NCBI GenBank assembly: GCA_019323015.1
Contig: JAHWHY010000012.1
Location: 1 to 49,731, forward strand
Direction of reading: 5' to 3'
Source of the DNA: Candidatus Woesearchaeota archaeon
Lineage (GTDB): Archaea; Nanobdellota; Nanobdellia; Woesearchaeales; ARS49
DNA: 49,731 nucleotides
Below the pieces are notes generated by a model that saw nothing but the letters and a program-made list of their open reading frames with translations, was not told where the DNA came from and ran no database searches. Shown piece after piece: positions 1 through 9,049 of this stretch; position 1 is the first letter of the stretch; each line of letters begins with the position of its first letter. The translations under genes and the position numbers were made by a program.

Positions 1-3000
1 AGGCAATCTGGCTGTTTAAAGTAATATCATTACTGACGCCGTCAAATTCATAAGCACCCCAGCCATCATAACCTCCTGTTGAATTCCATGATGCTCCTGA
101 AACAGAACCATTATTGCCAAAACCAGAATAATCCTTTGTCCAAGATGAATTACTGCCACCCTCAAAAGGCATATTCAAGACAGCAACAGAAGTACCATTC
201 AAATACCAATTGGTAAGGTTCTTGACAGGTTGCCCGTCTGGATCAGAAACATTCTGAGCATAAACAGTCAGGTTCTCATCAGTTGTGTTTGTTCCTAAAG
301 TTGAATTTAATATAGGCGTGTCTTGAGTAGGAGGAGCATTCTGTATTGTGATATTATTACTGCATTTCTCCACACCATCCAGAATACCATCATTAGGAGT
401 GAGGCAGGCCTGCCAAGTATCATTGATTGCTGTTTCCTCAGAGACAATAGTGTCTGTAAAATTCTTGTAAATCGCAGCAATCTGCTCAGGCGTTAATCCT
501 TTGTTGAAAATCTGGACTTGGTCAATAGTTCCATTAAAAGAACCGTCATTCGCAGGGCAGGCATTTCCATTAGGATGGCTGATATACAAAGGATCTGTAT
601 TGTTAGGATCAATAGGGCTGCTGGTTCCATTACTAATATAAGAACCGCCAGTATCCTCTGTATCATTAAAGAAAATCCTCACATCACCCTTGCCAGTGTC
701 ATACTCAAAACCAAGGAACTGCCATTTCCCAATCGGAACCTTAAAGCTTGAGATATACCTATCCTTATTCACACCATCACCAACACTGAAAGTTACTCGC
801 CTATCCCCTTCCAGCAACACGTTATAACCTGAAGTAATGGCAGACGTGGCATCAGATTTTCTCACCATCATCCTCCAGTTAGCATTGCCGTCACAATCAG
901 GGTCTGCAGCAAGATTAGCCCACATAGTGATTGTAATATTGCCTGTTGACGGGTTGAGGCTGGAATCATTGCCCGCATTAACATAAGAATCAATACCGTC
1001 AAAATAATACGCTCCGCCAATATAGCCAGAACTTGTCCAGACAGCATCAGTGATATTACCGTCGTTATGATAAGGAGAATAATCAATAGTGTAATTAGCC
1101 TGGTCTAATCCTTTCTTGTAATCATACCTTATCTCGTCAGCAGTCAAGGAACGATTATAGATATGAACTTCATCGATTGTGCCGTTGAAATATTCACGCC
1201 AATCATTATTCGGGCATATGTTAGGAAACGCACCAATACCCAAATTTCCTGGGTCTACACCCAAAGTTCCTATTGCAGACATTTGTTGGTCAAACTCGCC
1301 ATTAACATAAACCACCAAATTAGATGACGGGTCATAAGTCATTGCAAGATGATACCATCTATTGTAATTCAAAGTATGTGTTGTTCCAGTAGATGCTGCA
1401 TAAAGCAGATTGCCTGTGCTGTTCCTGATAAACGCCTCAACACCAGTGCCTGTTGCATTAAGTCTTAAAGCATAACCTCCTGTAGCACCGCACATCTTAC
1501 GGACAGCTTCCTGAGCAACGCCAGACGGGCCTGCAGGTTTTACCCAGGCAGTAATACTCACTGCATTTGTAGGATTCAAGCTGGCATCATCTGCCACAAC
1601 CAAATAATCACTGCTTCCATCATAATCATAAGCCTGCCCAACAAAACCATTTGTCAAAGCAGGACAATTACTGCAGCTGCCGTGATTATTTAAGCCGGAG
1701 AAATCCTTGTAATTATCCTCAAAATACATTGCAAGTACGCTGCTTGAGCCTGGAGCAGAATGCATGCCAAGCAGGCCCTCAAAAGGCATGTTCAAAATGC
1801 CGATACTTGTTCCATTCAGGAACCAATTCGTAATGTTATACACCGCATCATTATCAACGTCCTGCAGATTAATCGGATGAACTGTTATGTTCTCGCTTGT
1901 TGAATTTTGTCCGCTAGTTGAATTAAGTATAGGAGTGTCCTGCGTCGGAGCACTGCCGACCTGCAAACCATTAGACATTTTTGCAATACCATCTGCAATG
2001 CCGTCATTAGGAGTCAGTTCAGCAGACCATATTTCACCTTTGGTGGTTTCCTGAGAAACAATAGTCTGATAATTTGGAGAGCCTGAATTGTATTGCGCTG
2101 CAATCTGCTGAGGAGTCATGACAAAATCATAAAACCGAACTTCATCAATAGACCCATTAAAATAATTTGTATTAGGTGTAGCCTGCTCTCCCCTTCCGAT
2201 ATTCGCCTGCACAGTAGTTGAAGTAAGATTACCTGCACGATTAGAAGTAGCCTTATGTGTTCCATTGATATAAATCTTTAATTGAGACTTGTCCCAAGTA
2301 ACTGTAACAAAGAACCATTTATTTAATGTTGAAGCAACACCGCTGTTAACTCTTGGCTCAACAGAAGCAGGAAATTTGACAAAAGCCTCTAAAGGCTGAT
2401 TAGCATTCTCCCCAGGAGGCTGGGTTCTCAAGAAAAACTGATTATTGTTGAATACTTCCTGCGCAGTTCCAGTACTGCCCTCTCTTCGAACCCAAGCACT
2501 AAAAGTAAATCCTGCAGTTAAATTAGGCTGTGCACTCAAATTAATAAAATCATTAGTTCCATCAAAATCATAAGCGCCGCCAGAAATTCCAGAGCTTATC
2601 CAGGTTGCTCCGAAATCAGTCCCATTGTTCTCCGAAGGAGTGTAATCCCTTACATTAGAACTGCTGTTGGTGTCAAAAGGCATGTTAAGAACAGTCCAGG
2701 ACCTGCCATTCTTGTACCAGTTTGTTATGTTAGTTATAGTTCCTCCTGTATTAGCAGGAGAATAAACTGTAAGATTCTCGTTTGTTGTATTAGTTCCATC
2801 TGTGGAATTAAGAACAGGAGTTCCTGTATAATTGACCTGGTTAAAAGCATAATCAACATCACTGCCGAACCTGAACTCTAAAACGTGCTTGCCGTCTGTC
2901 AAGACCTTGCTAGTCTCATAACCAAGAGAATCACAACTATAATTTGCAATGAAAACAGAATCATTAATCCAGGAATAATCAAGAGTCTGGTTGCCACACC

Positions 3001-4714
3001 TTACTTCAAGGAACTTCAAATCATAACCAGAATCTGCATAATCAGTCCAAGTAGTTCCATTAACTGCAGTTATGGCCAAGTCAGCTTTTCCTGTTGTATT
3101 AAACCTTACAGTCCAGTTGCCCTGCAAGGTAGGATAACTCTGCACATCAATGACCTCAATATTACCGCCGCCATAACCAGAGAAGTGATCAACTGTGAAA
3201 TTAATGTGCGTATCTGTCTTTGTGAAAGGAATATCTGTAACAATCCAGTCACCTGGACAGGATTCTGAACTCAAGTTAAAGTCAGGACACTCAACTATTG
3301 CAGTAACTTCATCTGTCCTTGGAAGAGTAATGACCGCCTCCTCCATGTCAATAGGGTCTGCAGCAAACACCTCTGTTGTTAAAACAGTGCTTGAGACCCA
3401 CCTGAAAACACCTCTTATGTCTGAAGCATTCACGCCTTTTATGTAAACAGTCGCGTTATATTTTGTAATCCTTATGTTGACCAAATCATCATCACGGTCA
3501 ATAATCTCATAACCAGTCTGGTTCCTGAGCCATCTCCTGAATCCCTTGCCAAACTTCTTCTTCAGGTTGTCAAGCATCTTCTTCCTGAACTTCTTTATCT
3601 TCTTTCCTTTCAACCAGACAGCAGGAATCTTCTTTCCAAACTTGAACTTCTCAGAATTATTGCCTACATGCAGTTCAAACTCAGGGACAATGCCATCATC
3701 CAATACAACAGAAAGATTCACATCTTCAAATGCTTCTGAAGAATTTGCACTCAAAGTATAATTGACTTCACCTTCAACATAAACCTTCTCAGACTTGTTA
3801 GAATCATGATAGAATATTATCTCAATTGTCTCATTATCCTGCACAATGCTCTTGAAAAACACCTCAAATTCAGGCTCATCCTCAATCTTCTCACCATACT
3901 TTTTTGAGCCCACTTTTATCTCTTCTTTTTTAGAAACAGCCTTGAGTTCTTTTGAAGCGTTCTTTGGCTTTTCTTTCAGTTCTTCCCCTGGTTCCGTGTC
4001 TTCAGCCAAAACCTTAACCAAGAAATCATGCTCTTCAAGCTCATCACCAATAGAACTAACTGTAATCTCTTCCTGGCCAACAAAACCAGGATAAGGCTCA
4101 ATAGCCATCAAGTCAGATTCAATATCCACAATCAAGTCAATATCACCAGTAGCAACATAAGGGCCTGTTGTCTCAAAATAATTGCTCAAGTTGACATGCA
4201 GTTTCTGCTCTCCAGAAATATACAACGTGTTGCTTGGAGTGATATTCTCAGGCTCTGGCTCTGGCTCTGGTTCAGGCTCTGGCTCAGGAGGAGGAATGTA
4301 AATCCTTTCTTTTTTCTGCTTATACTCTTCCTTAATCTTTTCCATGATAGGATTCTTCTTGTCAACAACCTCAACCCTGAAAACCATCTCCTGGATCTCT
4401 TGGTCAGCAATAAAGACCTTCAAAATCCTCTCTCCTGTAAAGCCCTTGTCAGGTGTGAGTACCAATAAAGTTTCTTTTATCTTAACATCAATATTGCTTG
4501 GGCTTGTTGCAAGATATGTTCTCTCAACACCAGGCACATATGTAGACAAGTTAATGGCAGTAATCTTGTTTTTCTCAATAGTCACTAGATTTTCCTGTCC
4601 TGCTGTGGCAAAGCCAGTCAATTTGCTTATCTGCGGCAGGAAAACAACACCAGCAAGCATAGCCACAACTATCAAAATGAATACCCACTCTATCCTGCCT
4701 TGTGCTTTCTTCAA
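1..4714 (-). CDS. Giant LamG-repeat surface protein, 3' part beyond window
   Basis: Cell-surface protein, probably an adhesin or envelope component. From a TTG start (MKKAQGRIEW) the frame is open to the window edge, over 1,570 codons. A hydrophobic anchor (VFILIVVAMLAG) lies at residues 10-30 and resembles archaeal pilin-type leaders. A Pro-Glu repeat lies near residue 145, followed by a Ser/Lys-rich region. Three complete LamG/concanavalin-like domains lie at roughly 705-870, 1020-1190 and 1230-1410, with a fourth cut off at the edge; typical strings are FDGTNDFINL, FSAWVRR and FNGSIDEV. Linkers repeat a TPILNST...ENLTV...NWYLNGTS unit. Many N-x-S/T sites suggest glycosylation outside the cell. 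The TTG is preferred because the next Met lies inside the anchor. Function beyond surface display is not shown. Confidence 0.85.
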   Translation of the reverse strand, partial: MKKAQGRIEWVFILIVVAMLAGVVFLPQISKLTGFATAGQENLVTIEKNKITAINLSTYVPGVERTYLATSPSNIDVKIKETLLVLTPDKGFTGERILKVFIADQEIQEMVFRVEVVDKKNPIMEKIKEEYKQKKERIYIPPPEPEPEPEPEPEPENITPSNTLYISGEQKLHVNLSNYFETTGPYVATGDIDLIVDIESDLMAIEPYPGFVGQEEITVSSIGDELEEHDFLVKVLAEDTEPGEELKEKPKNASKELKAVSKKEEIKVGSKKYGEKIEDEPEFEVFFKSIVQDNETIEIIFYHDSNKSEKVYVEGEVNYTLSANSSEAFEDVNLSVVLDDGIVPEFELHVGNNSEKFKFGKKIPAVWLKGKKIKKFRKKMLDNLKKKFGKGFRRWLRNQTGYEIIDRDDDLVNIRITKYNATVYIKGVNASDIRGVFRWVSSTVLTTEVFAADPIDMEEAVITLPRTDEVTAIVECPDFNLSSESCPGDWIVTDIPFTKTDTHINFTVDHFSGYGGGNIEVIDVQSYPTLQGNWTVRFNTTGKADLAITAVNGTTWTDYADSGYDLKFLEVRCGNQTLDYSWINDSVFIANYSCDSLGYETSKVLTDGKHVLEFRFGSDVDYAFNQVNYTGTPVLNSTDGTNTTNENLTVYSPANTGGTITNITNWYKNGRSWTVLNMPFDTNSSSNVRDYTPSENNGTDFGATWISSGISGGAYDFDGTNDFINLSAQPNLTAGFTFSAWVRREGSTGTAQEVFNNNQFFLRTQPPGENANQPLEAFVKFPASVEPRVNSGVASTLNKWFFVTVTWDKSQLKIYINGTHKATSNRAGNLTSTTVQANIGRGEQATPNTNYFNGSIDEVRFYDFVMTPQQIAAQYNSGSPNYQTIVSQETTKGEIWSAELTPNDGIADGIAKMSNGLQVGSAPTQDTPILNSTSGQNSTSENITVHPINLQDVDNDAVYNITNWFLNGTSIGILNMPFEGLLGMHSAPGSSSVLAMYFEDNYKDFSGLNNHGSCSNCPALTNGFVGQAYDYDGSSDYLVVADDASLNPTNAVSITAWVKPAGPSGVAQEAVRKMCGATGGYALRLNATGTGVEAFIRNSTGNLLYAASTGTTHTLNYNRWYHLAMTYDPSSNLVVYVNGEFDQQMSAIGTLGVDPGNLGIGAFPNICPNNDWREYFNGTIDEVHIYNRSLTADEIRYDYKKGLDQANYTIDYSPYHNDGNITDAVWTSSGYIGGAYYFDGIDSYVNAGNDSSLNPSTGNITITMWANLAADPDCDGNANWRMMVRKSDATSAITSGYNVLLEGDRRVTFSVGDGVNKDRYISSFKVPIGKWQFLGFEYDTGKGDVRIFFNDTEDTGGSYISNGTSSPIDPNNTDPLYISHPNGNACPANDGSFNGTIDQVQIFNKGLTPEQIAAIYKNFTDTIVSEETAINDTWQACLTPNDGILDGVEKCSNNITIQNAPPTQDTPILNSTLGTNTTDENLTVYAQNVSDPDGQPVKNLTNWYLNGTSVAVLNMPFEGGSNSSWTKDYSGFGNNGSVSGASWNSTGGYDGWGAYEFDGVSNDITLNSQIA

Positions 4715-5004
4715 GTTACTACCTCTCTGAGTGTAAAGAGGCCAGGAAGACAGCTTAAGCTGTGAGCTATTACACACCCTTTAGAGGGGAGTGAAGAATC
4801 AGCAAAAGCGTCTAACCCCCCGGCCCCATAAAATAAAAAAGGAATAGTAAAAATGTAATTAAAGACAAGAATATTAACTAGAATAGTAGTACATAGCTTC
4901 CCCCTTTTAGTACTTAAAATAATATCCACCCCTCTTGATACAAATGTAATAGCTCAGTATATATACAGCAACAGTTCATTTATAAATTTTTCGGTGATTA
5001 ATCT

Positions 5005-5042
5005 GTAGTTAGTAGTCATTTGTGCGGCAACTACTTACTAAA
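5005..5042. promoter_or_regulatory. Upstream motif shared with the pilin promoter at 36 kb
   Basis: The segment contains TTAGTAGT, then GTGCGGCA, then ACTACTTACTAAA (5030-5042). A closely similar arrangement (TTAGT, TTGCGGCA, ACTGCTTACTAAA) is found at 36091-36124. Both copies are on the same strand, and both lie about 65-75 bp upstream of the TATA box of a leftward gene for an anchored surface protein. An activator site is inferred. Confidence 0.35.
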
Positions 5043-5068
5043 TACCACCAACCACACACCACAAATAC

Positions 5069-5084
5069 TGTGACAAAAAAATCA
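5069..5084. promoter_or_regulatory. Candidate operator TGAC-N6-ATCA
   Basis: TGTGACAAAAAAATCATA lies just upstream of the TATA box of the double-HTH gene. It differs by one base from the stretch at 24039-24056 (TGTGACAAAAAAGTCATA) at the protease/nucleotidyltransferase operon. The dyad TGAC...(A/G)TCA and the position suggest a repressor or activator site; autoregulation by the adjacent HTH protein is a guess. Confidence 0.35.
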
Positions 5085-5089
5085 TAATC

Positions 5090-5097
5090 TTTAAATA
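5090..5097 (+). promoter_or_regulatory. TATA box of the double-HTH gene
   Basis: TTTAAATA ends 23 nt before the ATG at 5121, the spacing expected for an archaeal promoter making a leaderless or nearly leaderless mRNA. Confidence 0.6.
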
Positions 5098-5120
5098 ACA
5101 GAAGACTTTGAAATTAGTTA

Positions 5121-5771
5121 ATGACATCAAAAGAAGCTTTAGAAGAAGTTGTAGAGAAACGAGTGAAGCCAATGGTTGACAAGGCCATGCACAAATGGCT
5201 TGGCGTAACTGTATCTGAAATCAAGGCAGACATATCAGACAGAATCAAAAGATCACCATTGCTTGAGTATGAGATAAGCACAAAAACACCATTCAAGAAA
5301 GCAAAAAAACTCTTCAAGAAACTGTATCTTTCTAAATTATTAAGCACATTCTCAGGAAACATAACAGATGTTGCAAAAGCAGCAGGCTTAGACAGGAGAA
5401 GCGTGCACAGATTGATGGATGAACTCAAGCTTGACCCAGATGAATTCAGGGGAACAATAGCAAAAACACAGTATGTGAAACAAGAAGCTGTCAAGAGCAT
5501 CATACAGACAAGCGCAGAATCATACAAAAGCTCCCTAAGCCCGACAAAATTCAAGGATTTCTACGAGCATGTTCCGGAATTATCAAGAGATATTGTAAAA
5601 GAGCTTCCAGCAACACCATTAACACTAAAACAAGCTGAAAAAGAATTTGAAAAAGAATATTTAAGGAAAGCACTGCAAGAAAATGATAATAATATATCAA
5701 AAACAGCAAAAAAAATAGGAATCAGGTTTGAAACACTGCACAGAAAACTAAAAGCTTTAAAACTGATATAG
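5121..5771 (+). CDS. DNA-binding protein with two Fis-type helix-turn-helix domains
   Basis: A 216-aa protein with two separate HTH segments of the Fis/NtrC C-terminal type (HTH_8): residues about 70-115 (NITDVAKAAGLDRRSVHRLM) and 175-216 (NNISKTAKKIGIRFETLHRK). The second ends the protein exactly as in bacterial NtrC-like activators, but there is no AAA+ or receiver domain. The N-terminal 60 residues are helical and charged. It is probably a transcription regulator or architectural DNA-binding protein. A TATA box 23 nt before the ATG indicates a leaderless mRNA; a TGAC-N6-ATCA dyad lies just upstream. The endonuclease Q gene starts 14 nt after its stop. The target genes are unknown. Confidence 0.75.
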   Translation: MTSKEALEEVVEKRVKPMVDKAMHKWLGVTVSEIKADISDRIKRSPLLEYEISTKTPFKKAKKLFKKLYLSKLLSTFSGNITDVAKAAGLDRRSVHRLMDELKLDPDEFRGTIAKTQYVKQEAVKSIIQTSAESYKSSLSPTKFKDFYEHVPELSRDIVKELPATPLTLKQAEKEFEKEYLRKALQENDNNISKTAKKIGIRFETLHRKLKALKLI

Positions 5772-5785
5772 ATTCTTTCTTGAAA

Positions 5786-7039
5786 ATGAAGATAATATCT
5801 GACTTACACATACACAGCAGGTACTCAAGAGCATGCTCCAAACAGATAAGCATTGCAAATCTCGAGAAATACGCAAAAATAAAAGGGCTGGGATTACTTG
5901 GAACAGGAGATTTCCAGCACCCTGAATGGCAGAAAGAACTAAAACAAGAATTAACAGATGACGGAACAGGAATTGCAAAAACAAAAAACGGATTTTCTTT
6001 TGTTTACTCAACTGAAGTCTCATTGATGTACACAGACGGCAGAGGAAGAAGGGTTCACTTAGTTGCACTTGCACCAAACATGGAAATAGTCTCACAGGTG
6101 ACAGAAGCTCTAGGAAAAAGAGGAAGGCTGGATTATGACGGCAGGCCAATATTCAAGATACCTTGCCCAGAATTTGTAGAAATTATGCGGGAAATAAGCC
6201 CAGACATTGAAGTAATACCAGCACACATCTGGACACCCTGGTTTGGACTCTTTGGCTCAATGTCTGGATTTGACTCAATGATAGAGGCATTCAAAGACCA
6301 GGCAAAACACATTCATGCAATCGAGACAGGCTTAAGTTCTGACCCGCCAATGAACTGGAGGCTTTCCCAACTGGAAAACAGGCAGATAGTAAGCTTCAGC
6401 GACAGTCATTCCTTTTGGCCCTGGAGACTGGGAAGAGAATCAACAATACTTGACCTAAAGAAACTCACGTATCCTGCTGTCCTGAAAGCAATAAGAACAG
6501 GAGAAGGACTAAAAGAAACAATAGAATTCTTCCCAGAAGAAGGAAAATACCATTATGACGGGCACAGAAACTGCAATGTCTGTTTGTCACCACAAGAAGC
6601 TAAAAAGTTGAATAACATCTGCCCTGTATGCAAAAAGCCTTTGACAATTGGTGTCGTGCACAGAGTAGATGAGCTGGCTGACAAGCCAGAAGGATACAAG
6701 CCAAAAAATGCAAAACCATTCAGGCACCTAATCCCATTATCAGAACTCATATCCGCGGGAGTAGGGTCAGGAATAGCAACACAAAAAGTATGGAAAGTAT
6801 ATCATGAACTCATAAAAGAATTCGGCAATGAAATGACTATCGTGCTTGAAGCAGATGAAGAAAAACTGAAAAAAATAGTTCCTGACAAAATAGTTGACTT
6901 GATACTGCGGAATCGGGAGCAGAAGATAGAATTTCAGCCAGGCTATGACGGGGAATATGGAAAACCCATATTTGAAGGCAAGAAAAAAGAAATAACGCCA
7001 ATAAAGCCAGCACAAAAAGGGCTGAGTGATTTCTGTTAA
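5786..7039 (+). CDS. endoQ: Endonuclease Q (PHP-domain DNA repair nuclease)
   Basis: A 417-aa protein matching the archaeal EndoQ family, which nicks DNA 5' of deaminated bases (uracil, hypoxanthine, xanthine) and AP sites. The PHP metal ligands are visible at the N-terminus (SDLHIHSRYS: D6, H8, H10), as are GTGDFQHP, PAHIWTPWFG and FSDSHSFWPWRLGRE. A zinc-binding C-x2-C...C-x2-C pair follows (CNVC, CPVC, residues about 260-280). The protein ends QKGLSDFC, close to a PCNA-binding PIP box (QxxLxxFF) with the final aromatic changed to Cys. The ATG at 5786 is chosen because the family begins MKIISDLH; a TTG two codons upstream is possible. It is probably co-transcribed with the HTH gene. Confidence 0.9.
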   Translation: MKIISDLHIHSRYSRACSKQISIANLEKYAKIKGLGLLGTGDFQHPEWQKELKQELTDDGTGIAKTKNGFSFVYSTEVSLMYTDGRGRRVHLVALAPNMEIVSQVTEALGKRGRLDYDGRPIFKIPCPEFVEIMREISPDIEVIPAHIWTPWFGLFGSMSGFDSMIEAFKDQAKHIHAIETGLSSDPPMNWRLSQLENRQIVSFSDSHSFWPWRLGRESTILDLKKLTYPAVLKAIRTGEGLKETIEFFPEEGKYHYDGHRNCNVCLSPQEAKKLNNICPVCKKPLTIGVVHRVDELADKPEGYKPKNAKPFRHLIPLSELISAGVGSGIATQKVWKVYHELIKEFGNEMTIVLEADEEKLKKIVPDKIVDLILRNREQKIEFQPGYDGEYGKPIFEGKKKEITPIKPAQKGLSDFC

Positions 7040-7077
7040 CGCTGCAATTTCAACGCAGCCCAAAGTAATTCATAAAC

Positions 7078-7085
7078 TTTAAATA
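7078..7085 (+). promoter_or_regulatory. TATA box of the Pro/Thr-rich surface protein gene
   Basis: TTTAAATA ends 24 nt before the ATG at 7110. A short inverted repeat (GCTGC...GCAGC, about 7041-7059) just downstream of the endonuclease Q stop may end the previous transcript. Confidence 0.55.
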
Positions 7086-7109
7086 CTACAAAACACAATA
7101 TTCAACTCA

Positions 7110-8009
7110 ATGCAAAAAAGAAAAGTTCAGCTAATAATAGGAATAGTCCTGCTAATTATAGTGGCAATACTATTATACCATCAATTAATACGTTCTGAAC
7201 AAAAAACGCCAAACCAAAAAATCAACGACTGGATTAAAACAAAACCTCTTGTAATTAATGAAGAAGGCGAAGAAGTAAGAGCAACTGCGGCAGAATGGAT
7301 AGAAACAATCCGGCAATACCTGCTTAAAGACAACAAAGAGAAAAAAATAGGGTATTTAACAGAAGAAAAAATACTGGCTGCACTCGAATCAAAAACAAAA
7401 CCAAAAACAAGCAAAACACCTGCACCAACACCATTTGCATCACATCATACACCCGCAGTAGTGCCTGTACCTGTACCAATGCCCATGCCAGCTCCTGCAA
7501 AAACACCAACACCTATTCCAACTCCTACACCAACACCAGCACTAACTCCGCCTGCTCCTACTCCTGCACCACCAAGCACCACACCAGCTCCTGCGCCAGC
7601 AACACCTACTCCTCCTCCCACTCCAATACCATCCGCGCCTGTCTGCGGAAACGGACTGGTTGAAACAGGAGAACAATGCGAGCCACCAAACACAGCAACA
7701 TGCAATGCAAACTGCCAAATCATAATCACACCGCCGCAACCAGCACACTGCACAAATGGACAATGGGACGGCGATGAATCAGACCTAGACTGCGGAGGAA
7801 GCTGCCTCGGGTGCCCGCCGCCAGGAAATCCCACATACTTATCCTGCTGGACAAACTCAGACTGCCAGACAAGAAACTGCGATATGAGCGCTGCAAAACC
7901 ATTGCCTGCATTAGATATTAACACAGGAAACATATACACAACAGTAACACAACTGCAATCACTAGCAGGACAGAACTGGACAATACCTTATCAAGGAAGA
8001 TGCAAATAG
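7110..8009 (+). CDS. Membrane-anchored Pro/Thr-rich surface protein with Cys-rich end
   Basis: A 299-aa protein with one N-terminal membrane segment (LIIGIVLLIIVAILLYHQLI, about residues 8-27), a charged 70-residue region, then a long Pro/Thr/Ala stalk (about 95-178) built of TP, AP and PTP repeats. After the stalk comes a DUF4215-like motif (CGNGLVETGEQCE) and a second Cys cluster (DGDESDLDCGGSC), both typical of extracellular Cys-rich repeats. The design is an anchor, a stalk and an outward Cys-rich head. The stalk would be a natural site of O-glycosylation. No enzymatic domain is visible. The low-complexity stalk makes antisense frames open; these are shadows. Confidence 0.75.
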   Translation: MQKRKVQLIIGIVLLIIVAILLYHQLIRSEQKTPNQKINDWIKTKPLVINEEGEEVRATAAEWIETIRQYLLKDNKEKKIGYLTEEKILAALESKTKPKTSKTPAPTPFASHHTPAVVPVPVPMPMPAPAKTPTPIPTPTPTPALTPPAPTPAPPSTTPAPAPATPTPPPTPIPSAPVCGNGLVETGEQCEPPNTATCNANCQIIITPPQPAHCTNGQWDGDESDLDCGGSCLGCPPPGNPTYLSCWTNSDCQTRNCDMSAAKPLPALDINTGNIYTTVTQLQSLAGQNWTIPYQGRCK

Positions 8010-8058
8010 AATCCTGAAAATCAAAAGATTTATAGATTATTCACTTTTTAAGTTCAGT

Positions 8059-9030
8059 ATGAAAGAGAAAGTCAAGACAATACAAAAAAGAATAAAACAA
8101 TTAGCCAAAGATGATTCTGAAGTCCCTGTAAGATCCTTTTTTACACAATTTGCAGAACTGTCAAACAAGGAATATGTTCAGGAAATACTCGCAAAAATAC
8201 TTGAAAAACGCCCGGATGTAACAGGAGAACATCTTGCTTATCTGCTGTACATAGCACTTCAATACCTGACTGAATTTGATTACGACCAACCTGTTGAAAA
8301 AAATAAACTAGAGAAAGACCTGAAAAAATACTCAGACAAAATAATAGAATTATGCCAAACAAAAAACATCTCTACAAATGTAATAGAGAGATACGCATTG
8401 CTGCAAGTCATTATTTCTATGCTTGACAAGCCTGTTGTCGTGATTGATGTAGGCACAAGCATAGGACTCGGATTGATGGCATTGAACACAGATAGCTTTT
8501 CTCATATCGATATAGATAAAGAACTTCTGCCATATGTCCAACAAAAAGTTGAAATAACAGAGGCAATTGGAATTGACATGCAAAAACCTGACTTGAAATG
8601 GCAGCTAGCGTGCTGCTTTCCAGACAAAAAAGAAGACCGGCCGGTGCTGAAAAAAACATATGAGAAATTAAAGAAAGAGGGAACTAAGATAAAATTCATA
8701 CAAGGCAGTGCACTAGAGCTGGATAGATTGAATCTTCCTAAAGCAGATATCGTTTGGACAAGCAATTTCTTCTATGAAATAGAGGGTGATATCAATAAAG
8801 TGATAAATGATATCAAAAACCTCTTGAATGAAAAAGGAATCTGGATTGACGCAGACTTCAGACACTCAGACAAGCAGTTTGCAACAAAAGACAATCCTTA
8901 TCTTGCAAAAGTCAGAAGAAAAGAGGATTGGGACACGACACTTGAAGTCCTGGAATCATCTATTGACTGGGTAAGAGACCTAAAACCAGGGAAAGATTTC
9001 AAGAAGTTCAAAGGAATTCTAAAAAAATAA
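8059..9030 (+). CDS. SAM-dependent methyltransferase-like protein
   Basis: A 323-aa cytosolic protein. The first 120 residues are helical. A Rossmann-type glycine motif follows (VVVIDVGTSIGLGLMAL, about 126-142), then an acidic strand end (DIDKE), KFIQGSALEL and ADIVWTSNFFYEIEG, and a later strand (GIWIDADFRH). This order fits a class I methyltransferase and faintly resembles DUF2332, whose motif is IGCSAGLNL. The substrate cannot be told. A TTTATAG box (8029-8035) ends 23 nt before the ATG, so the gene has its own leaderless promoter. It converges on the pilus operon. Confidence 0.6.
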   Translation: MKEKVKTIQKRIKQLAKDDSEVPVRSFFTQFAELSNKEYVQEILAKILEKRPDVTGEHLAYLLYIALQYLTEFDYDQPVEKNKLEKDLKKYSDKIIELCQTKNISTNVIERYALLQVIISMLDKPVVVIDVGTSIGLGLMALNTDSFSHIDIDKELLPYVQQKVEITEAIGIDMQKPDLKWQLACCFPDKKEDRPVLKKTYEKLKKEGTKIKFIQGSALELDRLNLPKADIVWTSNFFYEIEGDINKVINDIKNLLNEKGIWIDADFRHSDKQFATKDNPYLAKVRRKEDWDTTLEVLESSIDWVRDLKPGKDFKKFKGILKK

Positions 9031-9049
9031 ATTAAAAATAAGAAAAAAA

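Larger units (their letters stand above)
4715..5120. promoter_or_regulatory. Divergent promoter region with long leader of the LamG gene
   Basis: No convincing gene fills this 406-bp gap. For the minus strand a TATATATA box (4958-4965) would give a leader of about 220 nt before the TTG at 4714. That leader holds a perfect 14-bp palindrome, ACAGCTTAAGCTGT (4750-4763), and an open frame of 72 codons (4929-4711, GTG start directly after AGAGGG) whose TGA overlaps the TTG of the LamG gene. It may be a leader peptide or chance. For the plus strand, TTTAAATA (5090-5097) drives the HTH gene. Two further motifs, at 5005-5042 and 5069-5084, are listed separately. Confidence 0.5.

Noticed and set aside
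4245..4295. Short tandem repeat that could be taken for a CRISPR-like or satellite repeat
   Set aside because: It is a Pro-Glu codon repeat inside the LamG protein frame. No CRISPR array was seen in the window.
4755..4780. On the minus strand GTGTAATAGCTCAC resembles a conserved string of 23S rRNA
   Set aside because: The match is about 13 nt only; the flanks do not resemble rRNA, and the region is a leader of the LamG gene.
7400..7640. Long antisense open frames (7445-7939 minus and others)
   Set aside because: They are shadows of the Pro/Thr-rich stalk of the plus-strand gene; low-complexity codons leave the other strand open.
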